Assembly: GCA_045535935.1 (NCBI GenBank)
Contig: JAZSMO010000034.1
Span: 8,201-72,200, forward strand
Direction of reading: 5' to 3'
Source of the DNA: SVFI01 sp045535935
Lineage (GTDB): Bacteria; Bacillota; Clostridia; Lachnospirales; Lachnospiraceae
Length of the DNA: 64,000 nucleotides
This document shows positions 51,970 through 61,167 of the stretch, piece by piece. Each line of letters starts with the position of its first letter. The stretch's first letter is position 1. Below the pieces are notes generated by a model. The model saw only the letters and a program-made list of their open reading frames with translations. It was not told where the DNA came from and did no database searches. The translations under genes and the position numbers were made by a program.

Positions 51970-53511
51970 TTGGCGAAAATATTACTTGAAATGAAAAATA
52001 TCACCAAAACATTCCCCGGAGTAAAGGCGTTGGATAACGTAAATCTGCAGGTTGAAGAAGGCGAGATCCATGCGCTTGTAGGTGAAAATGGTGCCGGTAA
52101 ATCCACACTGATGAACGTTTTAAGTGGTGTTTATCCTTACGGAAGCTACGAAGGCGATATCGTATATGACGGAGAAGTGTGTAAATTTGCCAAAATTAAA
52201 GACAGTGAAGAAAAAGGAATCGTTATTATCCATCAGGAGCTTGCATTGATTCCTTATATGACCATCGGCGAAAACATGTTCCTCGGAAATGAGCGCGGAC
52301 ATAAATACGCCATCAACTGGAACGATACATACGGTGAGGCAGAGAAATATTTAAAAACTGTCGGCCTGAAGGAGTCTTCCAGAACTTTAATTAAAGATAT
52401 CGGAACAGGTAAACAGCAGCTTGTAGAAATCGCAAAAGCACTTGCTAAAAAAGCAAGGCTGCTTATTTTGGATGAGCCTACCGCTTCCTTGAATGAGACG
52501 GACTCCAAAGCACTTTTGGATCTGATGCTCCAGTTCAAAAAAGAAGGTATGACATCCATTATTATTTCTCACAAATTAAATGAAATCTCATACGTGGCAG
52601 ATAAGATCACGGTAATCCGTGATGGTTCTACCATTGAGACACTGGATAAGAAAGTTGATGATTTTTCGGAAGGACGTATCATCAAAGGAATGGTTGGCCG
52701 TGAGCTTACCGACCGATTCCCGAAACGTACCGAAAAGAAGATCGGTGATATCAATCTCGAGGTAGAGGGATGGAATGTATATCATCCGCTTTATCCGGAA
52801 CGCAAAGTGGTTGACGATGTCAGCATGAACGTGCGCAAAGGTGAGGTTGTAGGAATTGCCGGACTGATGGGAGCAGGACGTACAGAGCTTGCCATGAGTA
52901 TTTTCGGTAAGAGTTACGGTACCGACATTTCCGGAACATTAAAGATAAATGGAAAAGAAGTGCGTCTTAAAAATATTAAAGATGCTATTGCGCATAAGAT
53001 TGCTTATGTGACAGAAGACCGTAAAGGGAACGGCTTAATTCTTTCGAATCCGATTAAGATTAATACGACACTCGCAAACCTCGGTGCAGTTTCCAAAAGC
53101 GGCGTGATTGATCATGACAAAGAGTATGCGGTGGCAGTGGATTACAAAGAAAAGCTGAATACAAAGTGCCCGTCTGTAGAACAGAACGTCGGAAACTTAA
53201 GCGGTGGTAACCAGCAGAAAGTTCTTCTTGCGAAATGGATGTTCACAGATCCGGATGTACTTATTCTGGATGAGCCTACACGAGGTATTGACGTAGGTGC
53301 CAAATACGAAATTTATTGTATTATCAACAAATTAGTGGCAGAAGGAAAATCTGTTATCATGATTTCTTCCGAACTCCCTGAAGTTCTCGGTATGTGTGAT
53401 CGAATCTACATCATGAACGAAGGAAAAATGGTCGGAGAACTTGCTGCAGAAGAAGCTTCTCAGGAAGTGATCATGTCACATATTATCAAATCATCAAATA
53501 AAGGAGAGTAA
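51970..53511 (+). CDS. mmsA: Multiple-monosaccharide ABC transporter ATPase (two ABC domains)
   Basis: 513 residues, the usual length. Two ABC domains: Walker A GENGAGKST, signature DIGTGKQQLVEIAKAL and Walker B LLILDEPTASL in the first; the second has degenerate Walker A GLMGAGRTE, signature LSGGNQQKVLLAKW and LILDEPTRGIDVGAK, as in MglA/XylG/GguA. Start is TTG 51970 (MAKILLEM) with GGGAGGG 7 bp upstream; the longer reading starts inside that site. It drives import with the permease 3 bp downstream. Confidence 0.94.
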   Translation: MAKILLEMKNITKTFPGVKALDNVNLQVEEGEIHALVGENGAGKSTLMNVLSGVYPYGSYEGDIVYDGEVCKFAKIKDSEEKGIVIIHQELALIPYMTIGENMFLGNERGHKYAINWNDTYGEAEKYLKTVGLKESSRTLIKDIGTGKQQLVEIAKALAKKARLLILDEPTASLNETDSKALLDLMLQFKKEGMTSIIISHKLNEISYVADKITVIRDGSTIETLDKKVDDFSEGRIIKGMVGRELTDRFPKRTEKKIGDINLEVEGWNVYHPLYPERKVVDDVSMNVRKGEVVGIAGLMGAGRTELAMSIFGKSYGTDISGTLKINGKEVRLKNIKDAIAHKIAYVTEDRKGNGLILSNPIKINTTLANLGAVSKSGVIDHDKEYAVAVDYKEKLNTKCPSVEQNVGNLSGGNQQKVLLAKWMFTDPDVLILDEPTRGIDVGAKYEIYCIINKLVAEGKSVIMISSELPEVLGMCDRIYIMNEGKMVGELAAEEASQEVIMSHIIKSSNKGE

Positions 53512-53514
53512 ACA

Positions 53515-54687
53515 ATGGATAAAGCGAAATTAATGGATGGTGTTAAAAAGTATACGATGATCATTGTGTTAGTTTTAGTTACATTGTTCTTTACCTGGCA
53601 GACAGGTGGAAAAATCCTTCTTCCACAGAACATCAGTAACTTGATTTCACAGAATGCATATGTATTTGTTCTTGCTTCCGGTATGTTACTTTGTATTCTT
53701 ACCGGTGGTAACATCGACCTTTCGGTAGGTTCGGTTGTTTGTTTCGTAGGTGCAGTAGGAGCTACTCTGATGGAAATGAAAGGTTGGAATCCGGTAGCAG
53801 CTACGATTATGATGCTTGTTGTAGGTCTTGCAATCGGTGCATGGCAGGCGTTTTGGATTGCTTATGTACATGTTCCGCCGTTCATCACAACACTTGCCGG
53901 AATGTTAGTATTCCGTGGATTATCTAACGTAGTGCTGGACGGTCTTACCGTATCTCTTTCCGATGCAGGATTTGTTAAAGTATTCGGCGGTGGAGCAGAA
54001 TGTTATATTCCGGACTTCTTCGGCGGAAACGGATTCAATATTACATGTATGGTATTCGGTGTTCTTGCATGTGCAATCTATATCATTGTTCAGATTAAAA
54101 ACCGTATGAACAAAGCGAAAAAAGGTTATGAGATGGAGTCACTTGCATCTATGCTTGTAAAGACAGTTGTAATCTGTGCAGCAGTACTTGCATTTACATT
54201 CCGTCTTTCACAGTACAAAGGTATTCCGACTTCTCTTGTATGGGTACTGATCGTTGTACTTGTTTACGGATACATAACAAGTAAAACAACAACAGGTCGT
54301 TATTTCTACGCTGTAGGTGGTAACGAAAAAGCAACCAAACTTTCCGGTATCAACACAAAGAAAGTTTACTTTATCGCATACACAAACATGGGATTCCTCG
54401 CAGCTCTTGCAGGTATGCTCACAATTGCCCGTCAGACAAGTGCGAACCCGACACAGGGAACAAACTACGAAATGGATGCGATCAGTTCTTGTTTCGTAGG
54501 TGGAGCATCTGCTTACGGTGGTGTCGGAACGATTCCTGGAGTTATCATCGGTGCCCTTCTTATGGGTATTATCAACCAGGGTATGTCTATCATGGGTGTA
54601 GACGCCAACTATCAGAAGGTAGTAAAAGGTCTCGTTCTTTTGGCAGCGGTTATCTTTGATATCGTTACAAAGAAAAATGACAAATAA
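53515..54687 (+). CDS. mmsB: Multiple-monosaccharide ABC transporter permease
   Basis: 390 residues, about ten membrane segments. Family marks: LLCILTGGNIDLSVGSVVCFVGAVG, HVPPFITTLAGMLVFRGLSN, YAVGGNEKATKLSGINTKKV and the coupling loop GGASAYGGVGTIPGVIIGALLMG. GguB/XylH type. GGAGAG precedes ATG 53515. A terminator follows. Confidence 0.94.
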   Translation: MDKAKLMDGVKKYTMIIVLVLVTLFFTWQTGGKILLPQNISNLISQNAYVFVLASGMLLCILTGGNIDLSVGSVVCFVGAVGATLMEMKGWNPVAATIMMLVVGLAIGAWQAFWIAYVHVPPFITTLAGMLVFRGLSNVVLDGLTVSLSDAGFVKVFGGGAECYIPDFFGGNGFNITCMVFGVLACAIYIIVQIKNRMNKAKKGYEMESLASMLVKTVVICAAVLAFTFRLSQYKGIPTSLVWVLIVVLVYGYITSKTTTGRYFYAVGGNEKATKLSGINTKKVYFIAYTNMGFLAALAGMLTIARQTSANPTQGTNYEMDAISSCFVGGASAYGGVGTIPGVIIGALLMGIINQGMSIMGVDANYQKVVKGLVLLAAVIFDIVTKKNDK

Positions 54688-54719
54688 TCATAGGACGCAG
54701 TCCGACTGATATCTAATCA

Positions 54720-54747
54720 AAGCCCCCGGGAATTGCCCGGGGGTTTT
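54720..54747 (+). terminator. Terminator of the sugar transporter operon
   Basis: AAGCCCCCGGG / CCCGGGGGTTTT stem with AATTG loop and a T-run. Confidence 0.9.
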
Positions 54748-54765
54748 ACTTTGTCAATTAAAAAC

Positions 54766-54832
54766 GCGGACTCCGAAAGGAGTCCGCAAGGTGAAAGAAT
54801 AACACCGCAGAAAGTAGTCGTGACCTTTCTGC
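54766..54832 (+). ncRNA. Candidate structured RNA with two hairpins
   Basis: Stem 1: GCGGACTCC-GAAA-GGAGTCCGC (54766-54787), nine perfect pairs capped by a GNRA tetraloop, a hallmark of folded RNA. Stem 2: GCAGAAAG / CTTTCTGC (54807-54814 and 54825-54832) around a 10-nt loop. Neither has a T-run, so they are not ordinary terminators, and the operon terminator already lies upstream. No promoter is obvious just before it; a readthrough or processed RNA is possible. Known family not recognised. Confidence 0.4.
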
Positions 54833-54941
54833 ATGTGATATACACAAAATATATATTTTAATCATAGCATTATCGATTTTAAAAACAAGAGTGATAGTGC
54901 CCACACTTTTTTGCGTATTCTATCAATAATAAACAAAAAAA

Positions 54942-54970
54942 TTGCCAAAAGGGTGCTTTCGAAGTATAAT
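54942..54970 (+). promoter_or_regulatory. Promoter of the second MBOAT operon
   Basis: TTGCCA (54942-54947), 17 bp, TATAAT (54965-54970), 38 bp before the start codon. The TTGCAATGAATA operators of the first MBOAT operon are absent. The stretch 54833-54941 is AT-rich with nothing else seen. Confidence 0.75.
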
Positions 54971-55008
54971 CATTCTAGTTATGGAGTTTGGTAAAGGAAG
55001 GAAAAAGA

Positions 55009-56490
55009 ATGATTTTTAATTCGGTCAGCTATTTGCTGTTTTTTCCATTTGTAGTATTGGTATATTTTGTGCTGCCGCAGAAAATTCGTAATTTGTGGCT
55101 CTTGATCGCCAGCTACTATTTCTATATGTGCTGGAATGCCAAGTATGCGGTATTGCTGGCGGCTTCGACAGTAGTCACTTTCGTATGCAGTCTGCTCGTG
55201 GATCGTTTCCGGTCAGCAGGAAAACAGGGCTGTGCCAAATGGGCGATAGCAGGTAGTTTTGTTTTCAATATCGGTATTTTGTTCGCATTCAAATACAGTG
55301 GTTTTTTGGCTGAGAACATAAATCTTCTCATGAAATTATTCGGCCGGGACACACAGCTTGCAGCGTTTGATGTTGTGCTGCCCGTGGGGATTTCGTTTTA
55401 TATTTTTCAGGCACTGGGCTATACCATGGATGTGTACAGAGGTGAGGTGAAGGCGACAAAAAATCTGCTGCGTTACGCATTGTTTGTGTCTTTCTTCCCG
55501 CAGCTTGTGGCCGGACCGATCGAACGTTCCAAGAATTTGTTGAAGCAGTTTGATAAAAAACAGGAATTTGATGTAGACCGGATACGAAGCGGACTCCTTA
55601 CTATGTTGTGGGGACTCTTTATGAAGATTGTAATTGCCGACAATCTTTCGGGTATTGTTACGCAGGTATTTGACAATTATCTGCAGTATACGGGAGTGGA
55701 AATCCTTTTTGCTGTGGCAATGTTTGCGTTTCAAATTTATTGTGACTTCGGAGGCTACAGCTATATCGCAATAGGAAGTGCAAGAGTCCTTGGATTTAAA
55801 CTCATGGACAATTTTGATTGCCCTTATTTGTCGACGTCTGTCAATGAGTTTTGGAAACGTTGGCATATCTCACTGACCGGATGGTTTCGGGATTATCTTT
55901 ATATTCCGCTCGGAGGAAACCGCAAAGGTAAGGTGCGGAAGTATATCAATATCATGATCATTTTTCTTGTGAGCGGGCTTTGGCATGGGCCGAGCTGGAC
56001 CTATGTGGTGTGGGGCGGACTCAACGGGCTCTACCTTGTGGCAGAACAGATCAGCGAGAGCTTTCGTGCAAAAATGAGACAAGGATTTCGAGTGGATACG
56101 ACACGTTTTTCCTATCGCTTGTTTGCCGGAATCCTGACGTTTTGTCTGGTTGATTTTTCGTGGCTGTTTTTCCGCGCAGAGAGTTTCACGCAGGTATACG
56201 GAATGCTTCGCCAGGTAAAGGCAAATTTCGGATTTTCCAGATTGTTCGGATATGCTCTGGGCAATTTCGGTATGGATGCGGCGATGTTGTCAGCGCTGAT
56301 GATTGCCATGATATTGCTGTTATTTGTGGATGTGTGCAGATACAAAAAGGTTGATTTGAACGCCGCTGTTCTGAAGCAGGGAGCAGTGCTGCGATATTTT
56401 GTCTATGTCGGCCTGCTGCTGATGATTATGATATTCGGAATTTACGGATATGAGTACACCCAGACGGCATTTATATATTTCCAGTTTTAG
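55009..56490 (+). CDS. MBOAT family O-acyltransferase (AlgI/DltB-like), copy 2
   Basis: 493 residues, clearly paralogous to the protein at 835-2319: same N-terminus (MIFNSVSYLLFFPF), VGISFYIFQALGYTMDVYRGE, PQLVAGPIERSKNLL, WKRWHISLTGWFRDYLYIPLGG, and catalytic-His block SGLWHGPSWTYVVWGG. Same length and gene order with an SGNH-type partner 12 bp downstream. Regulation differs, as no XRE gene or operator is nearby. The two copies may modify different polymers. Start 55009 has AAGGAAGGAA. Confidence 0.93.
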   Translation: MIFNSVSYLLFFPFVVLVYFVLPQKIRNLWLLIASYYFYMCWNAKYAVLLAASTVVTFVCSLLVDRFRSAGKQGCAKWAIAGSFVFNIGILFAFKYSGFLAENINLLMKLFGRDTQLAAFDVVLPVGISFYIFQALGYTMDVYRGEVKATKNLLRYALFVSFFPQLVAGPIERSKNLLKQFDKKQEFDVDRIRSGLLTMLWGLFMKIVIADNLSGIVTQVFDNYLQYTGVEILFAVAMFAFQIYCDFGGYSYIAIGSARVLGFKLMDNFDCPYLSTSVNEFWKRWHISLTGWFRDYLYIPLGGNRKGKVRKYINIMIIFLVSGLWHGPSWTYVVWGGLNGLYLVAEQISESFRAKMRQGFRVDTTRFSYRLFAGILTFCLVDFSWLFFRAESFTQVYGMLRQVKANFGFSRLFGYALGNFGMDAAMLSALMIAMILLLFVDVCRYKKVDLNAAVLKQGAVLRYFVYVGLLLMIMIFGIYGYEYTQTAFIYFQF

Positions 56491-56502
56491 GGAAAGGTTG
56501 CT

Positions 56503-57438
56503 ATGAAAAAGAAGATTTTATTTTTTGTAAAATTGATCGTGCTGACGTTGTTTCTCGCAGTGTTTTGCTTTTGCGAGGTCATGCCCCAGTATACAGGGAA
56601 TTATCAGGCGTCCATGCTGGATAAGGTGCATCGGTTGAAAAGTGTGGAAGGACCGAAGATTGTACTTATAGGGAATTCCAATCTTGCGTTCGGAATTGAT
56701 AGTGCAAAGATAGAGGAAGCCTTCGGAATGCCCGTGGTTAATATGGGACTTCACGGCGGTGTGGGAAATGCATTTAACGAACAGGCGGCGAAGCTGAATG
56801 TTCAGGAGGGTGACATTTACATCGTCGCTCATACCAATTACGATGATCCCGATAAAATTAAAAATCCGATGCTTGCATGGATTACCATTGAAAATCATCC
56901 GGAGCTGTATCCGCTTATAAGGGTTCAGGATTGGCCGGATATGATTATGGCATATCCGACATATTTGAAAAAGTGTCTGACCTTTTGGCGCACGGAAACG
57001 GGGAATACGGAAACCAACGATTGTTATCGCCGCAGTGCTTTTAATGCGTATGGAGACAATTATTTTCCGAGACCGCAGACGGTGGCGGACGGTGTTGATT
57101 TTTCGCCGGTTATGATTCATCATATCAATGGGACAACCGCTGAAAGATTGAATGAACTCAATGCTTATCTGACTGAGCGCGGAGCGACAATGTTAGTGGC
57201 GGCTTACCCGATTGCGGTATATAAGAAAACACCATCGGAAAAAGAGTATTTCGAGATGGGAAAAGAAATTTCAGATGCGCTGGATTGTAAGGTGATATCT
57301 GATTTCAGAGATTATATGTTTGACGAAACTTACTTTTATGATTCCTATACGCACTTGACAGATGAGGGTGTAAAAGTTCGTACCGGGCAGTTGATCAAAG
57401 ATCTGCAGGATTATATGGATGGGGAGAGCAGATATTAA
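56503..57438 (+). CDS. Membrane-anchored SGNH-like partner of MBOAT copy 2
   Basis: 311 residues. N-terminal anchor (about 6-24). Candidate catalytic Ser in IVLIGNSNLAFGID, and the Asp-x-x-His block in YDSYTHLTDEGVK near the C-terminus. Apart from position and these motifs it differs a good deal from the partner at 2329-3357, which hints at a different acceptor. GGGAAAGG precedes the start. Confidence 0.82.
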   Translation: MKKKILFFVKLIVLTLFLAVFCFCEVMPQYTGNYQASMLDKVHRLKSVEGPKIVLIGNSNLAFGIDSAKIEEAFGMPVVNMGLHGGVGNAFNEQAAKLNVQEGDIYIVAHTNYDDPDKIKNPMLAWITIENHPELYPLIRVQDWPDMIMAYPTYLKKCLTFWRTETGNTETNDCYRRSAFNAYGDNYFPRPQTVADGVDFSPVMIHHINGTTAERLNELNAYLTERGATMLVAAYPIAVYKKTPSEKEYFEMGKEISDALDCKVISDFRDYMFDETYFYDSYTHLTDEGVKVRTGQLIKDLQDYMDGESRY

Positions 57439-57468
57439 GTAGATTTATCTAAAATAGGAGGAAACAAA

Positions 57469-58665
57469 ATGATTTCACAAAAGTATAAAGACATGTTAGG
57501 ACAAAAATCTGTGATTCGCGAGATGAGCGCAAAGGCGCACAAGATCGGTGAAGAGATCGGATTCGAAAATGTATTTGATTACAGCCTCGGTAATCCGAGT
57601 GTTCCTGCGCCGGAGAAAGTAAATGAGGTTATAAAGAAAATTCTGGATGAGACGAACCCGCTTTCACTCCATGGATACAGTGAAGGGCACGGTATTCTTT
57701 CCGTTCGTGAAAAAATTGCCGGTTACCTGAAGGAAACTTATGATATTCCGTACAATTATAATCACATTTTTATGGCTTCCGGAGCGGCGGGTGCACTTGC
57801 CCATGCGTTCCGTGCTGTGGTATGTCCGGGCGAGGAGATCATTACTTTTGCTCCGTTTTTCCCGGAATACAGACCATATGTGGAAACGACAGGAGCCGTT
57901 CTTAAAATTGTTCCTGCAGATACAGAAAGTTTCCAGATTAACTTTGAGGCATTTGAGAAAGAAATCAATGAAAAGACGGCGGCGGTTCTGATCAATACAC
58001 CGAACAATCCGTCCGGAATTGTGTATTCCACGGAAACCGTGCAGAAACTTGCAGATATTTTAAAGAATGCACAGGAAAAATACGGACATGATATTTATAT
58101 CATTTCCGATGAACCATATCGCGAGATTGTATTTGAGGGTGTGGATGCACCTTGTGTGTCCAAATTCTATGACAACACCATCATGTGCTATTCGTACAGC
58201 AAATCTCTGTCTTTCCCGGGAGAGCGCATCGGATACGTGGCGGTAAATCCTGCATGTAAGGATGCAGAATTGATCATTCATATGTGCGTGCAGATTTCAA
58301 GAGGAATCGGACATAACTGTCCGGCTTCGCTGATCCAGCTGACCGTGGCAGAGCTTCTCGGCGAGACATCGGATCTGAAAGTGTATGAGACCAATGCCAA
58401 TATTTTATATGAGGAGCTGACAAAACTCGGATTTTCTATCGTAAAACCGGGCGGAACATTCTATATGTTCCCGAAATCACCGATCGAAAATGCAAATGAA
58501 TTTTGTAACACAGCGTTGGAGAAATATAATCTGGTGCTTGTGCCGGGTGACAGCTTCGGTTGTCCGGGCTTCTTCCGCATTTCCTACTGCGTGGAAACGG
58601 AGAAAGTGAAGCGTTCTCTTGCAGCTTTTGCAGAGTTGGCGAAGGAATATAATTTGACACAATAG
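57469..58665 (+). CDS. PLP-dependent class I/II aminotransferase (aspartate aminotransferase-like)
   Basis: 398 residues. Fold type I aminotransferase: YSLGNPSVPAPEKV, HGYSEGHGILSVREKIA, INTPNNPSGIVYS, DEPYREI, and the PLP-lysine block YSYSKSLSFPGERIGY (Lys about 242), with the substrate-binding Arg near FRISYCVE at the end. Exact amino-acid substrate unknown; aspartate is the usual annotation in this subgroup. AGGAGGAAAC precedes the start. Confidence 0.9.
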   Translation: MISQKYKDMLGQKSVIREMSAKAHKIGEEIGFENVFDYSLGNPSVPAPEKVNEVIKKILDETNPLSLHGYSEGHGILSVREKIAGYLKETYDIPYNYNHIFMASGAAGALAHAFRAVVCPGEEIITFAPFFPEYRPYVETTGAVLKIVPADTESFQINFEAFEKEINEKTAAVLINTPNNPSGIVYSTETVQKLADILKNAQEKYGHDIYIISDEPYREIVFEGVDAPCVSKFYDNTIMCYSYSKSLSFPGERIGYVAVNPACKDAELIIHMCVQISRGIGHNCPASLIQLTVAELLGETSDLKVYETNANILYEELTKLGFSIVKPGGTFYMFPKSPIENANEFCNTALEKYNLVLVPGDSFGCPGFFRISYCVETEKVKRSLAAFAELAKEYNLTQ

Positions 58666-58711
58666 TCATATTTTTGGATGTGGTTCTATAAGAATAGAAG
58701 GAAGTGGTTTT

Positions 58712-59560
58712 ATGTATAATGCCGGACTTGTACTGGAAGGCGGCGGAATGAAAGGAATCTATACCGCAGGAGTTTTGGATTTCTTCCTGGAAAAAGGAAT
58801 TGAATTTGATAGCTGCTACGGCGTATCTATGGGATCCTGCCTCATGTGCAGCTATATTTCCAAGCAGCCGGGAAGAGGTTTCCGGACGGTTGCGGATCAT
58901 CTGAAGGATAAAAATTATTGCGGTCTGTATAGTCTTATCACGACCGGCGACATTTTTAATGCAGATATGTGCTATAACCGGATTCCGAATGAACTGGACC
59001 CGTATGATTATGAGACAGCTCACGCTTACAAGGGAAAAGCATATGCTGTTATTACAGATATTGAAACCGGGAAGCCGGTTTATTATGAGATGAAAGATTA
59101 TCATAAGGACATTGCTGCAATTCAGGCTTCCTCATCTATGCCTCTCGTATCCCGCATTGTGGAAATTGACGGTAGGAAATATCTGGACGGCGGAATTGCA
59201 GACTGTATTCCGATTATGAAGTCTCTGAAAGACGGTAACAGAAAAAATGTAGTGGTCATGACAAAGGAGGAAGGTTACCGGCGCGGACCTTTTTCGTTGC
59301 TCGGTATGGCCAAGATACGGTATCGCAAGTATCCGCATTTGATTCATGATCTGGCGATTCGTGATACTCGTTACAATCGGACATTGGATTTTTTGGAAAA
59401 AGAACAGGCAAGAGGAAATGTGTTTGTGATCCGTCCGAAAAAAGCGTCCAAAGTCGGACGTGTCGAAAAGAGCCGTGAAAAGCTGGAGGCTTTGTACCGG
59501 GAGGGGTATGAGGATGCGAAAGCGTGTTATGATGATATGATCGCATACCTTGAAAAGTAA
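58712..59560 (+). CDS. Patatin-like phospholipase (YjjU/RssA type)
   Basis: 282 residues. Oxyanion loop LEGGGMKGIYTAGVLD, nucleophile Ser39 in GVSMGS and catalytic Asp (about 160) in YLDGGIADCIP form the Ser-Asp dyad. Cytoplasmic, no signal peptide. Hydrolyses acyl esters of lipids; precise substrate unknown. AGAAGGAAG before the ATG. Confidence 0.9.
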   Translation: MYNAGLVLEGGGMKGIYTAGVLDFFLEKGIEFDSCYGVSMGSCLMCSYISKQPGRGFRTVADHLKDKNYCGLYSLITTGDIFNADMCYNRIPNELDPYDYETAHAYKGKAYAVITDIETGKPVYYEMKDYHKDIAAIQASSSMPLVSRIVEIDGRKYLDGGIADCIPIMKSLKDGNRKNVVVMTKEEGYRRGPFSLLGMAKIRYRKYPHLIHDLAIRDTRYNRTLDFLEKEQARGNVFVIRPKKASKVGRVEKSREKLEALYREGYEDAKACYDDMIAYLEK

Positions 59561-59595
59561 GCGATAGGTAATATTTATCGGAAGGGAAAAAGTAC

Positions 59596-60432
59596 ATGTT
59601 AGAAATATTAAAGGCACTTTTGTTCGGTATTGTGGAAGGCATCACGGAGTGGCTTCCGATCAGCAGTACCGGCCATATGATTATTTTGGATGAATTTGTA
59701 AAACTAAATGTCAGGGAAGAATTCTGGGATCTGTTTTTGGTAGTGATCCAGTTGGGAGCCATTCTGGCGGTGGTGATTTTGTACTGGAACAGTATCTTTC
59801 CGATCAATTTGACAAAAAAAGATGAGTCGTTCTGGAAGAAAGATATTTTGCAGCTTTGGGGAAAGATTCTTCTCGCCTGTGTACCGGCGGCGGTGATCGG
59901 TCTTGCATTTGATGACCTTTTGGATAAATATCTGTATAACTTTCCGTGCGTGGCGCTTGCGCTCATTGTGTTCGGTATTCTTTTTATTGTGATTGAAAAA
60001 AGGAAGCGTGGACAGTCGGCCCAAATTAACAGCATTGCTGAACTCGGATACAAGACAGTTCTTTTCATCGGACTGTTTCAGCTGATTGCAGCTATCTTTC
60101 CGGGGACATCCAGATCGGGGGCGACCATAGTAGGTGCTCTCATGCTTTCCGTGTCCCGTGTCGTGGCGGCAGAATTTACATTTTATCTGGCGATTCCGGT
60201 CATGTGCGGTGCCAGTCTTTTGAAACTGGTGAAGTTTATGACGATGGGGCTCAGCTTCACCGTAATGGAAATTATAGTGCTTCTTGTAGGATGCATTTCA
60301 GCGTTTGTTGTGTCGATTTTGGTCATAAAGTTGCTTATGGGATACATAAAAAAGCACGATTTTATCCCGTTTGGAATATATCGAATTGCTCTTGGTATAG
60401 TATTATTGATATATTTTTGCTTAAAACTTTAA
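59596..60432 (+). CDS. uppP: Undecaprenyl-diphosphatase (UppP/BacA)
   Basis: 278 residues, polytopic. Both active-site blocks are present: GIVEGITEWLPISSTGHMII at the N-terminus and FPGTSRSGATIVGALMLSVSR. It recycles undecaprenyl diphosphate for peptidoglycan and other envelope polymers, and raises bacitracin tolerance. GGAAGGG lies before the ATG. Confidence 0.96.
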   Translation: MLEILKALLFGIVEGITEWLPISSTGHMIILDEFVKLNVREEFWDLFLVVIQLGAILAVVILYWNSIFPINLTKKDESFWKKDILQLWGKILLACVPAAVIGLAFDDLLDKYLYNFPCVALALIVFGILFIVIEKRKRGQSAQINSIAELGYKTVLFIGLFQLIAAIFPGTSRSGATIVGALMLSVSRVVAAEFTFYLAIPVMCGASLLKLVKFMTMGLSFTVMEIIVLLVGCISAFVVSILVIKLLMGYIKKHDFIPFGIYRIALGIVLLIYFCLKL

Positions 60433-60489
60433 TTTTTTTGTTCAAAACGGAGAAAACGCAGATTTTGTAAGGGTTTTTGGTTAAAAAAT

Positions 60490-60518
60490 TTGACACTTCC
60501 CCGAAAGTGAGTTATAGT
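60490..60518 (+). promoter_or_regulatory. Strong promoter of the Lys/Ala-rich protein gene
   Basis: Consensus TTGACA (60490-60495), 17 bp, TATAGT (60513-60518), with an 87-bp leader and AAGGAG ribosome site. Confidence 0.85.
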
Positions 60519-60605
60519 AAGAGCCGTAAAAGTTAATCAAAGCTAATATTCAGTCAGCAATGTATTTGTTTAAATAGCAAAGGGAAAGAAAAGGAGATTG
60601 TTATC

Positions 60606-61067
60606 ATGGCAGACGTAAAGAAAGCAGCAGCAACAGCAAAACCTGTAGCAAAAGCAGTAGCAGCTACAAAGGCAGCTGAAGTAAAAGAAGTAAAGGCAGA
60701 AGTAAAGAAAGAGACAGCTAAGAAGGCACCTGCAAAAAAAGCAGCACCTGCTAAGAAGGCTGAACCTGCAAAAAAAGAAACAGCTAAGAAAGAAACTGTA
60801 AAGAAAGCACCTGCAAAAAAAGCAGCTACAACTACAGCAAAGAAAGCACCTGCAAAAAAGGCTGAAGTAAAAGCAAGCATCAGTGTACAGTTTGATGGCA
60901 AAGAATACAAATCAGAAGATTTCGTTAAGATCGCAAAAGACGTATGGCAGTATGACCTCGGTAAGAAAGTTGCTGACTTCAAGTCAGTTGAATTATATGT
61001 TAAACCGGAAGAAAGTGCTGTATACTACGTAATCAACGGCGATGTAACAGGAAGCTTTGCTATCTAA
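60606..61067 (+). CDS. DUF6465-type protein with histone H1-like Lys/Ala/Pro tail
   Basis: 153 residues. Residues 1-92 are nearly all Ala, Lys, Pro, Glu and Thr, with repeated PAKKA and KKET units like histone H1 or bacterial HU tails, expected to be disordered and to bind nucleic acid. Residues 93-153 form a compact domain (SVQFDGKEYKSEDFVKIAKDV...YYVINGDVTGSFAI) of the DUF6465 kind found in Lachnospiraceae. Strong promoter, extreme codon bias (GCA, AAA, GTA) and a perfect terminator indicate very high expression. Function unknown; nucleoid or surface roles are both guesses. Confidence 0.85.
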   Translation: MADVKKAAATAKPVAKAVAATKAAEVKEVKAEVKKETAKKAPAKKAAPAKKAEPAKKETAKKETVKKAPAKKAATTTAKKAPAKKAEVKASISVQFDGKEYKSEDFVKIAKDVWQYDLGKKVADFKSVELYVKPEESAVYYVINGDVTGSFAI

Positions 61068-61105
61068 TTCGTACATTACGGTATATAGTTTTAGTTATGC
61101 TATTT

Positions 61106-61139
61106 ACCCCGGGACAGGTGAACTGTCCCGGGTTTTTTG
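61106..61139 (+). terminator. Terminator of the Lys/Ala-rich protein gene
   Basis: CCCGGGACAG / CTGTCCCGGG, loop GTGAA, then T6. Confidence 0.93.
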
Positions 61140-61167
61140 TTTTTGTGAGCAAGGAGGGAATTCAGAC

